Positions 8,348 to 18,481 of a DNA stretch of 50,329 nt are shown here, one piece after another; the first letter of the stretch is position 1; the number at the start of each line of letters is the position of its first letter. Position numbers and translations under genes: made by a program. The notes below the pieces were generated by a model. The model was not told the DNA's origin. It made no database searches and saw only the letters and a list, made by a program, of their open reading frames with translations. Source of the DNA: Mycolicibacterium novocastrense (GTDB lineage: Bacteria; Actinomycetota; Actinomycetes; Mycobacteriales; Mycobacteriaceae); assembly GCF_001570485.1 (NCBI RefSeq), contig NZ_BCTA01000004.1, positions 1-50,329 on the forward strand. Reading direction: 5' to 3'.

Positions 8348-8999
8348 CTCCTTGTCGGGGCGTGCTGAACGGGATGCCCTTCTTGCGTTGCTCGAGGAAC
8401 GCGTCGTACATCGCCGAGTCGGCCATCAGCCCCTCGGTGTACAACTCGAGCGCGGGCAGCACCATCTCCTCGCCGTAATCGCGAAGCGCCACACGAAGAT
8501 CGGAGGAGGGATGCAATTGCAGATACAGCAGGAAGCCCCCGCCGCTGGCCATCGACAGGAACCGAGCCCTGGCCCGGGGATCGCGGCTCGGCTTGAGCAG
8601 GCCGGAGCGCACGCCCTCGTCGAGATACTGCTCGGCGTTGTCCATCATCTGCTGCCAGAACGCCTTGGCCAGTTCGCTGCCCGACTGCAAGCTGCGCACC
8701 AGATAGGCCATCAGCGGCGCGTACGACTCGATCTCGGCCATCTGTGCAAGCCACGTGGCGGGGTCGTGCGTCTGCAGCGATTCGGTCTTGCTCTCGCGGA
8801 TCACGTCGGCGACGTGCGAGTCACACGCCTTGCGCAGCCCGTCCTTCGAGCCGAAGTGGTGGATGACCAGCGCCGCGGACACCCCTGCCGCCTCGGCGAT
8901 GGTCCGCAGGCCGACGGCGAAGCCGTGCTGGCCCCACTGCTCGATCGCAGCGTCGCGGATCCGCGCGATAGCGGTGAGGTCGTTCGGGGCTGAACGCAT
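8304..8999 (-). CDS. TetR-family repressor (Rv1219c-like)
   Basis: This is a 231-residue regulator with an N-terminal helix-turn-helix (about residues 8-55, including GLRTIAEAAGVSAALVIHHF). The ligand-binding half is helical and ends in an acidic/Ser tail. In M. tuberculosis Rv1219c is reported to control the Rv1217c-Rv1218c exporter. The ATG at 8999 lies inside the first of two operator-like palindromes and 7 nt after a TAATCT hexamer, which argues for autorepression of a leaderless regulator-exporter transcript. Confidence 0.9.
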   Translation of the reverse strand: MRSAPNDLTAIARIRDAAIEQWGQHGFAVGLRTIAEAAGVSAALVIHHFGSKDGLRKACDSHVADVIRESKTESLQTHDPATWLAQMAEIESYAPLMAYLVRSLQSGSELAKAFWQQMMDNAEQYLDEGVRSGLLKPSRDPRARARFLSMASGGGFLLYLQLHPSSDLRVALRDYGEEMVLPALELYTEGLMADSAMYDAFLEQRKKGIPFSTPRQGDGDDGSDSTASAAG

Positions 9000-9005
9000 G
9001 TTCAG
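8990..9005. promoter_or_regulatory. Operator-like palindrome B over the TetR start codon
   Basis: The site is ctgaacgcatgttcag, with 6-bp arms and a 4-bp centre. The start codon of the TetR gene sits in the centre. It has the size and symmetry of TetR operators and repeats at 9010-9025, 20 bp away. Confidence 0.6.
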
Positions 9006-9006
9006 T

Positions 9007-9012
9007 AGATTA
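9007..9012 (-). promoter_or_regulatory. Putative -10 box of the TetR-exporter operon
   Basis: On the minus strand TAATCT is followed by 7 nt and the ATG at 8999. The box lies between and partly under the two operator palindromes, so repressor binding would block the promoter. Confidence 0.55.
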
Positions 9013-9025
9013 AACGTGTGTTCAG
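9010..9025. promoter_or_regulatory. Operator-like palindrome A upstream of the TetR gene
   Basis: On the minus strand this reads ctgaacacacgtttaa; the second site reads ctgaacatgcgttcag. Both fit CTGAACAYRCGTTYAR. The two copies are 20 bp apart, about two helical turns, so dimers would bind the same face of the DNA. Confidence 0.6.
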
Positions 9026-9104
9026 CCAGCGGTCAAGAGGCCACCGCGAGCAGCCGCAAAAATGCACATGCCGCATTACGGCATGGGTCCGAGCTGGGGG
9101 AGAT

Positions 9105-9764
9105 TCAGTCGCGCGCGGCGGCCAGTAGGCCGTCGCCCAGCGGGATCAACACCGGGGTGAGCCGTTCGTCCTCGGCGATCAGCCGTGCGGCTTCGCGCAC
9201 CGCCGCCACCTCGGCGTCGTTGGCGCCGGCGTCGCCGGCACGGCCTCCCAGCGCCGCGCGGTGCAGGACGATCGCGCCGCCTGGACGCAGCAACCGGACA
9301 CCTTCGGCGACGAACTGGGGCTGGTCCAACGGATCGGCGTCGACGAACACCAGGTCGTAGGACTCGTCGGCGAGGCGGGTCAGCACTTCTTGGGCGCGGC
9401 CGCTGATCAGCCGGCTTCGCCCCGGCCCGATCCCGGCCTCGCTGAACGCCTGCTTGGCGATGCGCTGGTGCTCGGGTTCGACGTCGATGGTGGTCAACAC
9501 GCCGTCTTCGCGCATCCCTGAGAGCAGCCACAGGCCGCTGACCCCGGCGCCCGTGCCGACTTCGACGACGGCCTTGGCGGAGGTCAGCTTCGCGAACACG
9601 CACAGCAGCGCGCCCACCGCGGGAGTGACGGCGCCGGCGCCGATGTCAACGGCGCGTTCACGGGCCGCCGCGACGATCGCGTCCTCGGAGATGGACTGCT
9701 CGGCATGCGACACGATGGCTTCGGCACGGCTGTGCCCTCCGATGACGTCGTCGGTGCCGGCCAT
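9105..9764 (-). CDS. SAM-dependent O-methyltransferase (Rv1220c-like)
   Basis: This is a 219-residue class I methyltransferase of the catechol-O-methyltransferase-like group. Motif [12 protein letters not shown] is at about residues 67-77. The acidic strand [12 protein letters not shown] follows DESY, and [15 protein letters not shown] forms the later core. The substrate is unknown. The start at 9764 ([11 protein letters not shown]) is preferred over longer ones because TACGCT lies 6 nt before it. It is divergent from sigE, as Rv1220c is in M. tuberculosis. Confidence 0.85.
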   Translation of the reverse strand: MAGTDDVIGGHSRAEAIVSHAEQSISEDAIVAAARERAVDIGAGAVTPAVGALLCVFAKLTSAKAVVEVGTGAGVSGLWLLSGMREDGVLTTIDVEPEHQRIAKQAFSEAGIGPGRSRLISGRAQEVLTRLADESYDLVFVDADPLDQPQFVAEGVRLLRPGGAIVLHRAALGGRAGDAGANDAEVAAVREAARLIAEDERLTPVLIPLGDGLLAAARD

Positions 9765-9770
9765 GCCCGC

Positions 9771-9776
9771 AGCGTA
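9771..9776 (-). promoter_or_regulatory. Putative -10 box of the methyltransferase gene
   Basis: TACGCT on the minus strand ends 6 nt before the ATG at 9764, a leaderless arrangement. The remaining part of this 176-nt divergent gap should hold the sigE promoters, which I could not identify with confidence. Confidence 0.45.
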
Positions 9777-9940
9777 GCCAACCGGTGGGGGCCAGCATCG
9801 CGACACGCCCGTTCCCGATCGCCGGATCACACGAATCGTCGGCGGGTTCGCGCAGGTCATAAATGGGTAGAAGAGCTTTCTCAGGAAATGTTCAGTTTGC
9901 TCATATGCCAGGCACGGAACGGTCGGAGACGGTATGTCCC

Positions 9941-10726
9941 ATGGAAAACGGCGGACGCTGGCATCCAGGGGACCAACCAGGGAATACCTACACGGATCTC
10001 CGCGTTGCGGGCAGTAGCGAACCGCCGCACCATGATGGCGGCTTGGACCAGGAGGATCTGACGACCATCAAGATGGCACCGACGTCGATGTCCCACCTCG
10101 AACAGTTCGTGGACACCGAATGGGTCGAGCCTTCCGACGAAATGACCGGCACCGCCGTGTTCGACGCCACGGGCGACAAGTCGACCATGCCTTCATGGGA
10201 TGAGCTGGTACGCCAGCACGCCGACCGGGTGTACCGACTGGCCTACCGCCTGTCGGGTAATCAGCACGACGCCGAGGACCTCACCCAGGAGACGTTCATC
10301 CGGGTGTTCCGCTCGCTGCAGAACTACCAGCCCGGCACGTTCGAGGGCTGGCTGCACCGCATCACCACCAACTTGTTCCTCGACATGGTGCGCAGGCGCG
10401 GGCGCATCCGCATGGAGGCGCTGCCCGAGGACTACGACCGGGTTCCGGCCGACGACCCCAACCCCGAGCAGATCTACCACGACGCGCGGCTCGGCCCCGA
10501 CCTGCAGGCCGCACTGGATTCGTTGCCTCCCGAGTTCCGCGCCGCCGTCGTGCTGTGCGACATCGAGGGGCTGTCCTATGAGGAGATCGGCGCGACGCTC
10601 GACGTCAAGCTGGGCACCGTGCGCAGCCGCATCCACCGCGGGCGGCAGGCCCTTCGCGACTACCTGGCCAACCACAGCGAGACCGCCACATCGGCTCGCC
10701 CCGGCGGCGCGGCCAAAACGGCCTGA
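9941..10726 (+). CDS. sigE: ECF sigma factor SigE
   Basis: This sigma factor directs RNA polymerase to surface-stress promoters. The chosen 261-residue form starts at ATG 9941 ([11 protein letters not shown]), with ggag 12 nt upstream. ATG 9905 and 9863 are also in frame, and multiple SigE starts are known in mycobacteria. Region 2 spans about 88-155 ([31 protein letters not shown] region) and region 4 about 180-240 ([24 protein letters not shown]). From residue 70 on it is near-identical to M. tuberculosis SigE as I recall it, while the N-terminal extension is divergent. Its anti-sigma gene follows at once. Confidence 0.96.
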   Translation: MENGGRWHPGDQPGNTYTDLRVAGSSEPPHHDGGLDQEDLTTIKMAPTSMSHLEQFVDTEWVEPSDEMTGTAVFDATGDKSTMPSWDELVRQHADRVYRLAYRLSGNQHDAEDLTQETFIRVFRSLQNYQPGTFEGWLHRITTNLFLDMVRRRGRIRMEALPEDYDRVPADDPNPEQIYHDARLGPDLQAALDSLPPEFRAAVVLCDIEGLSYEEIGATLDVKLGTVRSRIHRGRQALRDYLANHSETATSARPGGAAKTA

Positions 10727-10801
10727 CGTTCGCGGGCTTGGCACGGCGCTCCGCGCTACATTCGAATGGACGCCGTGACACGCAGCGAGAGGAGCTGGGC
10801 G

Positions 10802-11197
10802 ATGGTCGACCGGGGACACGTGTTCCGCCGGGCCTTCTCGTGGTTGCCCGCTCAGTTCGCATCCCAGAGCGACGCGCCCGTGGGGCCGCGCGAGTTCGGT
10901 TCCACCGAACACCTCTCGACGGAGGCCATCGCCGCCTTCGTCGACGGTGAACTGCGGCTGACCGCACATCTACGCGCCGCCCACCACTTATCGCTGTGTC
11001 CGCAGTGCGCCGCCGAGGTCGAAGCCCAGCGGCAGGCGCGCGCGGCGTTGCGGGAGTCCCGGCCAGTCGCCATGCCCAGCTCACTTCTGGGCCTGTTATC
11101 CGAGATCCCGCACCATGCTCCGCCGGAGCCGCCCGTCGATACGCAGCGGTCAGAGTTTGCTGACAGCACACAGCGCTCTCGGCGCAGGCGCCGGTAG
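10802..11197 (+). CDS. rseA: Anti-sigma-E factor RseA (zinc-type)
   Basis: This is a 131-residue cytosolic anti-sigma factor that holds SigE inactive. The ZAS zinc motif is visible as His62-xxx-Cys66-xx-Cys69 (HHLSLCPQC). The segment GHVFRRAFSWLPAQFASQSDAP matches Rv1222 closely. The C-terminus is Arg-rich (RSRRRRR). The start at 10802 has aggag upstream; a longer frame from 10766 is less likely. In M. tuberculosis RseA is released by phosphorylation and degraded, but the sequence alone cannot show this. The gene order sigE-rseA-htrA is the conserved stress locus. Confidence 0.93.
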   Translation: MVDRGHVFRRAFSWLPAQFASQSDAPVGPREFGSTEHLSTEAIAAFVDGELRLTAHLRAAHHLSLCPQCAAEVEAQRQARAALRESRPVAMPSSLLGLLSEIPHHAPPEPPVDTQRSEFADSTQRSRRRRR

Positions 11198-12751
<1,554 letters not shown>

Positions 12752-12754
12752 CCG

Positions 12755-13159
12755 ATGTTCGCCAACGTCGGCTGGGGCGAGATGCTGATCCTGGTGATCG
12801 CCGGTCTGGTGATCCTGGGCCCCGAACGGCTGCCCGGTGCGATCCGGTGGACGACGGGCGCGCTGCGTCAGGCCCGTGACTACATCAGCGGGGCCACCAG
12901 CCAACTGCGTGAAGACCTCGGGCCGGAGTTCGACGACCTGCGCGAGCCGCTCAGCGAGCTCAACAAATTGCGCGGTATGACGCCGCGCGCCGCGCTCACC
13001 AAGCACCTGCTCGACGGCGACGACTCGATCTTCACCGGAAATTTCGACCGTAAGCAGCCCGACAAACCGGTCAGCTCACCCGAGCCCCCTGCGCAGTCGG
13101 CGCCGCCCGCATCCCCGCAAGCGCCTGCGACGACACCGTTCGACACCGACGCCACGTAG
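12755..13159 (+). CDS. tatB: Twin-arginine translocase subunit TatB
   Basis: This is a 134-residue component of the Tat pathway that receives folded substrates together with TatC. One N-terminal membrane helix (about residues 4-20) is followed by the LGPERLP hinge, an amphipathic helix and a charged, Pro-rich disordered tail. Size and position after htrA match Rv1224. It is convergent with the next gene, 11 nt apart. Confidence 0.93.
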   Translation: MFANVGWGEMLILVIAGLVILGPERLPGAIRWTTGALRQARDYISGATSQLREDLGPEFDDLREPLSELNKLRGMTPRAALTKHLLDGDDSIFTGNFDRKQPDKPVSSPEPPAQSAPPASPQAPATTPFDTDAT

Positions 13160-13170
13160 ACCCCGCGGGC

Positions 13171-13806
13171 TCAGATGAAGTATTCCTCGTCCCCGGTCGG
13201 GTATCCGCCGCCGTTGGTGGCGATGTGCACATGGTCGAAGTGGTTGGCGGTTTCGTTGCCGTAGTCCGCGGTCCAACTGGGAGCGCCGACGCCGGGATAG
13301 AAGCCCTGCCGCCAGATCACATGGATCACACCCCAACGCTCCGCATTGGCCAGCGCGATCCCGGCGATCTGGTTGCCGAGCGCGATGCCCTCTTCGCTGC
13401 CGTGATTCGGGATCATCACGTCGATCGCCAAGCCGTTCGGATGCCACCTCAGCGGGTCTTGGCGGTATCCGCCGATCGTCTTGACTTCGGGGAACAACAC
13501 GCTGATCGCGCGGGCCACCCGAATCGTGTTGACCTGTAACCCGTTTTCGGGCGTGATACCGGCGGGCAACGCGAACGGGGTGGCCGCCGTGGCAACGGGA
13601 GCACTGGCCGCGAGCAACTCCGCTTCGGTGGGTGTGTTGACCTTGGGGGCGGCCGCGGGGACATCCTGCTGCCCGACCGGTGGCGGGCCGGGATGCTGGG
13701 TGGGCGGTTCGGCGCTCTGGGCGTAGAACAGGGCGACGGACAGCGTGATGGACGCGACGAGCGCCAGCAACTTGCCGCGCCCGTTGGCTAACAAAGCCCT
13801 GCCCAC
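13171..13806 (-). CDS. Secreted/anchored LAS-type (M15-like) metallopeptidase
   Basis: This is a 211-residue protein with an N-terminal membrane helix (about 13-30), a Pro-rich linker (about 32-75) and a C-terminal domain. The domain contains YRQDPLRWHPNGLAIDVMIP and NHFDHVHIA, the His...Asp...His zinc pattern of ARB_07466-like and peptidase M15 domains. It would act outside the membrane on peptidoglycan peptides or similar. The GTG at 13806 is chosen because TACAGT sits 7 nt before it. GTG 13815, in the same frame, is the longer alternative. It is not one I place in the M. tuberculosis order here. Confidence 0.7.
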   Translation of the reverse strand: MGRALLANGRGKLLALVASITLSVALFYAQSAEPPTQHPGPPPVGQQDVPAAAPKVNTPTEAELLAASAPVATAATPFALPAGITPENGLQVNTIRVARAISVLFPEVKTIGGYRQDPLRWHPNGLAIDVMIPNHGSEEGIALGNQIAGIALANAERWGVIHVIWRQGFYPGVGAPSWTADYGNETANHFDHVHIATNGGGYPTGDEEYFI

Positions 13807-13813
13807 GAACAGC

Positions 13814-13819
13814 ACTGTA
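13814..13819 (-). promoter_or_regulatory. Putative -10 box of the metallopeptidase gene
   Basis: TACAGT on the minus strand with 7 nt to GTG 13806. It overlaps the longer candidate start at 13815, which argues against that start. Confidence 0.45.
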
Positions 13820-13869
13820 ACGCCTTGTCGGACAGGGTGTGACGGAGTTCGGGCTCGAACACGAGACCG

Positions 13870-15012
13870 TTATCGACCGGCCGGGTCCAGGCCCAGCGAC
13901 ATGCCCGCCAGTCCGCGTTTGCGGCTCGAAAGGGCATCGGCGACGCTGCGCAACTCCTTACCGGCCGCCGAGTCGGGTGCGGAGAGCACCAGCGGGACAC
14001 CGGAGTCGCCCGCCGACACGAGCTCGGGGTCGAGCGGCACCTGGCCCAGCAACGGCACGTCGGCACCGATCGCGCGCGACAACCGCTCGGCGACCTGTTT
14101 GCCGCCGCCTTCGCCGAAGATCTGCATGGTCGTACCGTCGGGCAACGTCAGCCCGGCCATGTTCTCCACCACACCGACGATGCGCTGACGGGTCTGCAGT
14201 GCGATCGCGCCCGCGCGCTCGGCCACCTCGGCGGCGGCCAGTTGGGGCGTGGTGACCACCAGGATCTCCGCGCCGGGGATCAGCTGGGCCACCGAGATCG
14301 CGACGTCGCCGGTGCCCGGCGGCAGGTCGAGCAGTAGCACGTCCAGGTCGCCCCAGTAGACGTCGGCGAGGAACTGCTGCAGCGCGCGGTGCAGCATCGG
14401 GCCGCGCCAGACCACCGGGGTGTTGCCTTGGGTGAACATCGCGATCGAGATGACCCGGACGTCGTGGGCGACCGGCGGGACGATCATCGACTCCACCTGG
14501 GTGGGCCGGTCCGTGATGCCCATCATGCGGGGAACGGAGTGCCCGTAGATGTCGGCGTCGAGCACTCCGACCGACACGCCACGCGCGGCCATGGCCGCGG
14601 CGAGGTTCACGGTGACGCTGGACTTGCCGACGCCGCCCTTACCGGAGGCCACCGCGTACACGCGGGTCAACGAACCGGGCTGGGCGAAGGGGATGACGGG
14701 CTCACGCGAATCGCCGCGCAGTTGCTTGCGCAGTTCGGTGCGTTGCTCGTCGTTCATCACGTCCAGGCTGACCCGAACGGCGCCGGTTCCGGGGACGTCG
14801 GCGACGGCACGGCTCACCTGATCGGAGATCTCGGTCTTCTTCGGGCACGCGGCGGTGGTCAGGTAGATCTCGACATGGACGGCCCCGGCGGGTTCGACGG
14901 TGACGTCCTTGACCATCCCGAGCTCGGTGATCGGCCGCCGCAGCTCGGGGTCGATCACCTTGGCCAGCGCGCGACGGATCTCAGATTCCAGGTCAGCGGG
15001 TGAATGAGACAT
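13870..15012 (-). CDS. mrp: Mrp/ApbC P-loop NTPase, Fe-S carrier family
   Basis: This is a 380-residue cytosolic protein with an N-terminal MIP18/DUF59 domain (about 5-80, with TTAACPKK) and a MinD-like ATPase. The deviant Walker A SGKGGVGKSS is at about 123-132. Family members bind and pass on Fe-S clusters. The CxxC that follows VxENM in the E. coli protein is absent here (VVENMAGLTLPDGTTM), so cluster binding, if any, must use other ligands. ATG 15012 is preferred over GTG 15015 because a TAGACT box lies 8 nt upstream. It corresponds to Rv1229c. Confidence 0.92.
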   Translation of the reverse strand: MSHSPADLESEIRRALAKVIDPELRRPITELGMVKDVTVEPAGAVHVEIYLTTAACPKKTEISDQVSRAVADVPGTGAVRVSLDVMNDEQRTELRKQLRGDSREPVIPFAQPGSLTRVYAVASGKGGVGKSSVTVNLAAAMAARGVSVGVLDADIYGHSVPRMMGITDRPTQVESMIVPPVAHDVRVISIAMFTQGNTPVVWRGPMLHRALQQFLADVYWGDLDVLLLDLPPGTGDVAISVAQLIPGAEILVVTTPQLAAAEVAERAGAIALQTRQRIVGVVENMAGLTLPDGTTMQIFGEGGGKQVAERLSRAIGADVPLLGQVPLDPELVSAGDSGVPLVLSAPDSAAGKELRSVADALSSRKRGLAGMSLGLDPAGR

Positions 15013-15020
15013 CACCGTCG

Positions 15021-15026
15021 AGTCTA
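15021..15026 (-). promoter_or_regulatory. Putative -10 box of mrp (leaderless)
   Basis: On the minus strand TAGACT is followed by 8 nt (cgacggtg) and the mrp ATG. The deaD gene has the same hexamer and spacing (46775-46780). Confidence 0.5.
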
Positions 15027-15046
15027 GGCCGACTCGACGGTGGCCC

Positions 15047-16537
15047 TTAACCGACGGGTCCGGGCGGCGGACCCGGCTGGGCCGCCGGTCCGGGTGCGGG
15101 CCCTGGCTGGGCGGCCGGACCGGGCGCTGGTGCTTGAGCCGGGCCGGGTGCTTGAGCTGGGACCGGTGCAGCGACCGGAGCCGGTGCGCCGACCGGCGCG
15201 GGTCCCGGCTGCGGAGCTCCCACCGGGGCGGGCGGCGCGAGCGGCGCCGGAGCGGGTGGAAGCATCGGGTTGGCGATCGGCGGCCCGCCGAGTGCGGGTT
15301 GCAGCGGTGGCGCCGGGTTGTCCTCGATGCAGAACACCGCGCACTCGGGCCGCTGCGGCTGCATCCACGGCGGTGTCCACGGCGGCGGGATCGCCGGCGC
15401 CTGGGGTGTCGCCGGGGCCTGCGGCGCCGGTCCTGGCAGGGGTCCGAGCCGCTGACCAGGGGCGAACCCAGGCATGTTGCCCATCTGGCTGGCCACCGCG
15501 TCGCGCTCCAGCAGCGGCATCAACGCCAACGGATCGCCCGCGGGCAGTCCCAATGCGTTGAGGGGCAGCCCCGGACCGAGCCCCTGGTACTCCTTGAGAT
15601 CGGTGAGGTGCACGTTTGCGACGGTGTCTTCCAGGGTCGGGACCGATCCGGTGATCGGGGGCAGGTCCATCGGCACGACGCCCGTCGCGTAGGCCGCGGC
15701 CCAGCCCAGCACGTTGCGCGCGTAGGCCACCGAGTTGTTGTAACGCAGAATCGCCGACATGACGTGGTTCGGGTCGCGCAGGTTCAGGTTGCCGCTGCAC
15801 AGGTAGCGGGCGGCGGCCAGCGACGAGTCGAACAGGTTCTGCACCTCGGCCTTCCCGTCGCCGTCACCGTCGGAGGCGTACCGCGACCAGGTGCCGGGCA
15901 AAAACTGCATGGGTCCCATGGCGCGCGCGTAGGTGACGCGGTCGGCCACGCGGCTCTGCACGATGATCTCGTTTCCGGGCAGCGTGCCGTCGAGCGCAGG
16001 CCCGAAGATGGGGCGGATGGCCGTGCCGCGGGCGTCGGTCGCGCCTCCGTTGGCGTGCATCGACTCGATGCGCCCGATACCGGCCAACAGGTTCCAGCTC
16101 AGGCCGCAGCCGGGGTAGGCGGACGCCATGATGCGCTCGGCATTACGGTACGCCGACAAGGCCATACCGGGAATGCCCAGTGTGCCAGGCGAATTCACCA
16201 CCGCAGCGGGGGGCGGAGCCGACACCGTCGAGGCGGCGATGTGGAAGGCCATCGGCTCCTTGGCGACGGCGACCACCGATGCGCCCGCCCGCGTGCCCGG
16301 TGACGGCTCGACGGCGGCCAGCGGCGTCACCGCGGCATCCGAGGTCGTACGCGGAGTGGGCGCCGAGGCGCCGACGCTGCCGGCCAGAATGATCGGGGTG
16401 ATGATGGCCACGCCGAGGCCGGCGCGCATGCGGTTGGCGGATGCCAGCTTCTGCACTCGAGGGCCCGGGATTCGCCGCAGACGCCCCGTTTGGCGCCGCA
16501 CGGCCTTGAGGGCGGCGGCTCCTCCCCTTATGTGCAC
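15047..16537 (-). CDS. Lytic transglycosylase with Pro/Ala-rich tail (Rv1230c-like)
   Basis: This is a 496-residue envelope protein. A basic N-terminus leads into one membrane segment or signal (about 41-57). A transglycosylase domain of the MltB/SLT type follows, with the catalytic glutamate at about Glu158 (GIGRIESMHANGG), AMGPMQFLPGTW and YLCSGNLNLRDP. It should cleave glycan strands of peptidoglycan. Residues from about 360 are low complexity: repeated PAP, PGPAP and QPGP blocks, which may span the wall. The start is GTG 16537 with agga upstream. It lies 20 nt upstream of the mrp promoter box. Confidence 0.82.
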   Translation of the reverse strand: MHIRGGAAALKAVRRQTGRLRRIPGPRVQKLASANRMRAGLGVAIITPIILAGSVGASAPTPRTTSDAAVTPLAAVEPSPGTRAGASVVAVAKEPMAFHIAASTVSAPPPAAVVNSPGTLGIPGMALSAYRNAERIMASAYPGCGLSWNLLAGIGRIESMHANGGATDARGTAIRPIFGPALDGTLPGNEIIVQSRVADRVTYARAMGPMQFLPGTWSRYASDGDGDGKAEVQNLFDSSLAAARYLCSGNLNLRDPNHVMSAILRYNNSVAYARNVLGWAAAYATGVVPMDLPPITGSVPTLEDTVANVHLTDLKEYQGLGPGLPLNALGLPAGDPLALMPLLERDAVASQMGNMPGFAPGQRLGPLPGPAPQAPATPQAPAIPPPWTPPWMQPQRPECAVFCIEDNPAPPLQPALGGPPIANPMLPPAPAPLAPPAPVGAPQPGPAPVGAPAPVAAPVPAQAPGPAQAPAPGPAAQPGPAPGPAAQPGPPPGPVG

Positions 16538-16615
16538 TCAACCGTCCTATGTTTGCGATCGCTTGTGAACCAAGTCACCATACCTACTAGATAACCGCCG
16601 CGTTACAGCAATTCG

Positions 16616-17167
16616 TTAGCCACCTGCACTCGACTTTTTGGGCCGGCGCTCACCCGGGTCGCCGTGGCCGGGGTCGTCGTCGCTCGATTCGCCCGGGGCG
16701 TGCTGCAGGGCGGCCAGCATTTCGCGCATCTCGTCGAGCTCTCTGCGCAGGTAATCACGGGTGACCACCTCGCCGATCGCCAACCGCAGCGCGGCCAGTT
16801 CGCGAGCCAGGTATTCGGTGTCGGCCTTCGTCTGCAGCGCGCGGCGGCGGTCTTCGTCCAGCGACACGCGGTCGCGGTTCTCCTGGCGGTTCTGCGCCAG
16901 CAGGATCAGCGGCGCCGCGTAAGCCGCCTGGGTGGAGAACGCCAGGTTGAGCAGGATGAACGGGTAGGGGTCCCAGCGCAGCCCGACCGCGAACAGGTTC
17001 AGCGTGATCCAGACGACCACGAGGATGGTCTGCCACGCCAGGTAGCGACCGGTGCCCAGGAACCGGGCGATCTTCTCGCTGAAGTTCCCGACCGCCTCGG
17101 GGTCGACGTTCAACGAGAACCGCCGCCGGGTGGCCAGCGGCACATCGAGCCGGCTGCGGTCGGTCAT
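16616..17167 (-). CDS. DUF1003 membrane protein
   Basis: This is a 183-residue protein with two membrane helices (about 44-64 and 69-90) enclosing the loop GLRWDPYPFILLNLAFSTQAA, typical of DUF1003. A charged helical segment follows (AQNRQENRDRVSLDEDRRRALQ onward), then a Lys/Asp-rich tail. Its start overlaps the stop of the MgtE-N/CBS gene by 4 bp, so the two are probably made together. The function is unestablished. The pairing suggests a membrane partner for that soluble protein. Confidence 0.78.
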   Translation of the reverse strand: MTDRSRLDVPLATRRRFSLNVDPEAVGNFSEKIARFLGTGRYLAWQTILVVVWITLNLFAVGLRWDPYPFILLNLAFSTQAAYAAPLILLAQNRQENRDRVSLDEDRRRALQTKADTEYLARELAALRLAIGEVVTRDYLRRELDEMREMLAALQHAPGESSDDDPGHGDPGERRPKKSSAGG

Positions 17168-18456
17168 GAGGTGCCTTCGGCGCCGGTGAGCTCGGGTTCT
17201 TCGGTCTCGCGCCAGTCGTGGGGCAGCAGATGGTCGAGCACGTCGTCGACCGACACGGCGCCCAGCAGGTGGTTCTCCTCGTCGACGACCGGTCCGCACA
17301 CCAGGTTGTAGGCCGCGAAGTAGCGCGTCACCGCACCCAGCGAGTCATCAGGGGACAGGTTGGGCAGATCGGTGTCCACGATTCCGCTGACCAGATCCGC
17401 CGGTGGCTCGCGCAGCAGCCGCTGCAGGTGCACACAACCCAGGTAGTGGCCGGTCGGCGTGGCGGTCGGGGGGCGGGTGACGAACACCAACGAGGCCAAC
17501 GCCGGGGTGAGGTCCGGGTCGCGGACCCGCGCGAGCGCCTCGGCCACGGTGGTGTCGGGGGCCAGCACCACGGGCTCGGACGTCATCAGCCCGCCCGCGG
17601 TGTCGGGGGAGTGCGCCAGCAGGCGGCGGACATCCTCGGAATCCTCGGGATCCATGCGGCGCAGGAACTGCTCGGCGTCGGTGGGCGTCATCGACCCGAG
17701 CAGATCGGCCGCGTCGTCGGGGTCCATCGCCTCGAGAACATCGGCGGCCCGGTCGGCGGGCAGCCGCCTGAGCACATCGAGCTGGTCGTCTTCGGGCAAC
17801 TCCTGCAGCACGTCGGCCAACCGCTCGTCGTCGAGGGCGTTGACCAGTTCGTAGCGCCGCTTGGCCGGCAGCTCCCGGATCGCCTCGGCCACCTCGACGG
17901 CGCGCTGGCCCTCGAACTGATCGAGCAGCTGCGCCACGCCCTGGCCGGGCATCGCCAGACCCGACGGTGTCAGGCCCTGAACGTGCTGCCAGTCCACCAC
18001 GTGCACGTTGGCGCGCCTGCCCAGGCGCCGGTGCGGGCGGACGGCGACCTTGGTGACCATCCAGTCCCGGGTGCGCGTCTGCTCGATGCCGAGGTCGACG
18101 ACGATCACGTCGACGTTGGCCAGTTGTGGCAGATCGGGATCGTCGACGCGCACCCGGGTTTCGATCACCTGACCGAGCACGAGCACTTCACCGGGGCGCT
18201 GGACGAACCGGCGCAGCGACACACTGCCGGTGGCCAGCGTCACGGCGCCGGGATCGATCGACGTCACCCGCAGAATCGGTACGAAAATTCTTCGCCGCGT
18301 GAGCATTTCGACAACCAAGCCGAGGACGCGGGGTTGCTGGCGCACCAGGCTGATGCTGACCACCACATCACGGACACGGCCGATGGACTCCCCGTCGGGG
18401 CCCAAGACCACCATCCCCGCGAGACGGGCCGCATAGACCCTGTTGACCGCCGCCAT
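17164..18456 (-). CDS. Soluble MgtE-N/CBS-domain protein
   Basis: This is a 430-residue protein without membrane helices. A PRC-barrel-like start (about 5-75, LGPDGESIGRVRDVVV) precedes a MgtE N-terminal superhelical domain (about 180-285, with repeated ELPEDDQLDVLRRLP and DPDDAADLLGSM units). A CBS pair follows (about 290-410). In MgtE channels these parts sense cytosolic Mg2+, but the MgtE transmembrane domain is missing. It resembles Rv1232c. It is coupled to a DUF1003 membrane protein downstream. The ATG has TACCCT 7 nt upstream. Confidence 0.82.
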   Translation of the reverse strand: MAAVNRVYAARLAGMVVLGPDGESIGRVRDVVVSISLVRQQPRVLGLVVEMLTRRRIFVPILRVTSIDPGAVTLATGSVSLRRFVQRPGEVLVLGQVIETRVRVDDPDLPQLANVDVIVVDLGIEQTRTRDWMVTKVAVRPHRRLGRRANVHVVDWQHVQGLTPSGLAMPGQGVAQLLDQFEGQRAVEVAEAIRELPAKRRYELVNALDDERLADVLQELPEDDQLDVLRRLPADRAADVLEAMDPDDAADLLGSMTPTDAEQFLRRMDPEDSEDVRRLLAHSPDTAGGLMTSEPVVLAPDTTVAEALARVRDPDLTPALASLVFVTRPPTATPTGHYLGCVHLQRLLREPPADLVSGIVDTDLPNLSPDDSLGAVTRYFAAYNLVCGPVVDEENHLLGAVSVDDVLDHLLPHDWRETEEPELTGAEGTS

Positions 18457-18463
18457 GCATCAA

Positions 18464-18473
18464 AGGGTAGAGA
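18464..18473. promoter_or_regulatory. Overlapping divergent -10 boxes
   Basis: The minus strand has TACCCT at 18464-18469, 7 nt before the MgtE-N/CBS ATG. The plus strand has a weaker TAGAGA at 18468-18473, 8 nt before GTG 18482. The boxes share two base pairs, so polymerase could occupy only one direction at a time. Confidence 0.4.
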
Positions 18474-18481
18474 GTGTGGTT

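Noticed and set aside
9863..9940. N-terminal extension of SigE from ATG 9863
   Set aside because: It is possible in frame but has no ribosome site. ATG 9941 gives a length closer to the known protein, so the longer form was not annotated.
15101..15560. GC-rich repeats as a mobile or regulatory array
   Set aside because: They are codons for the Pro/Ala/Gly-rich tail of the transglycosylase and are explained by the protein sequence.
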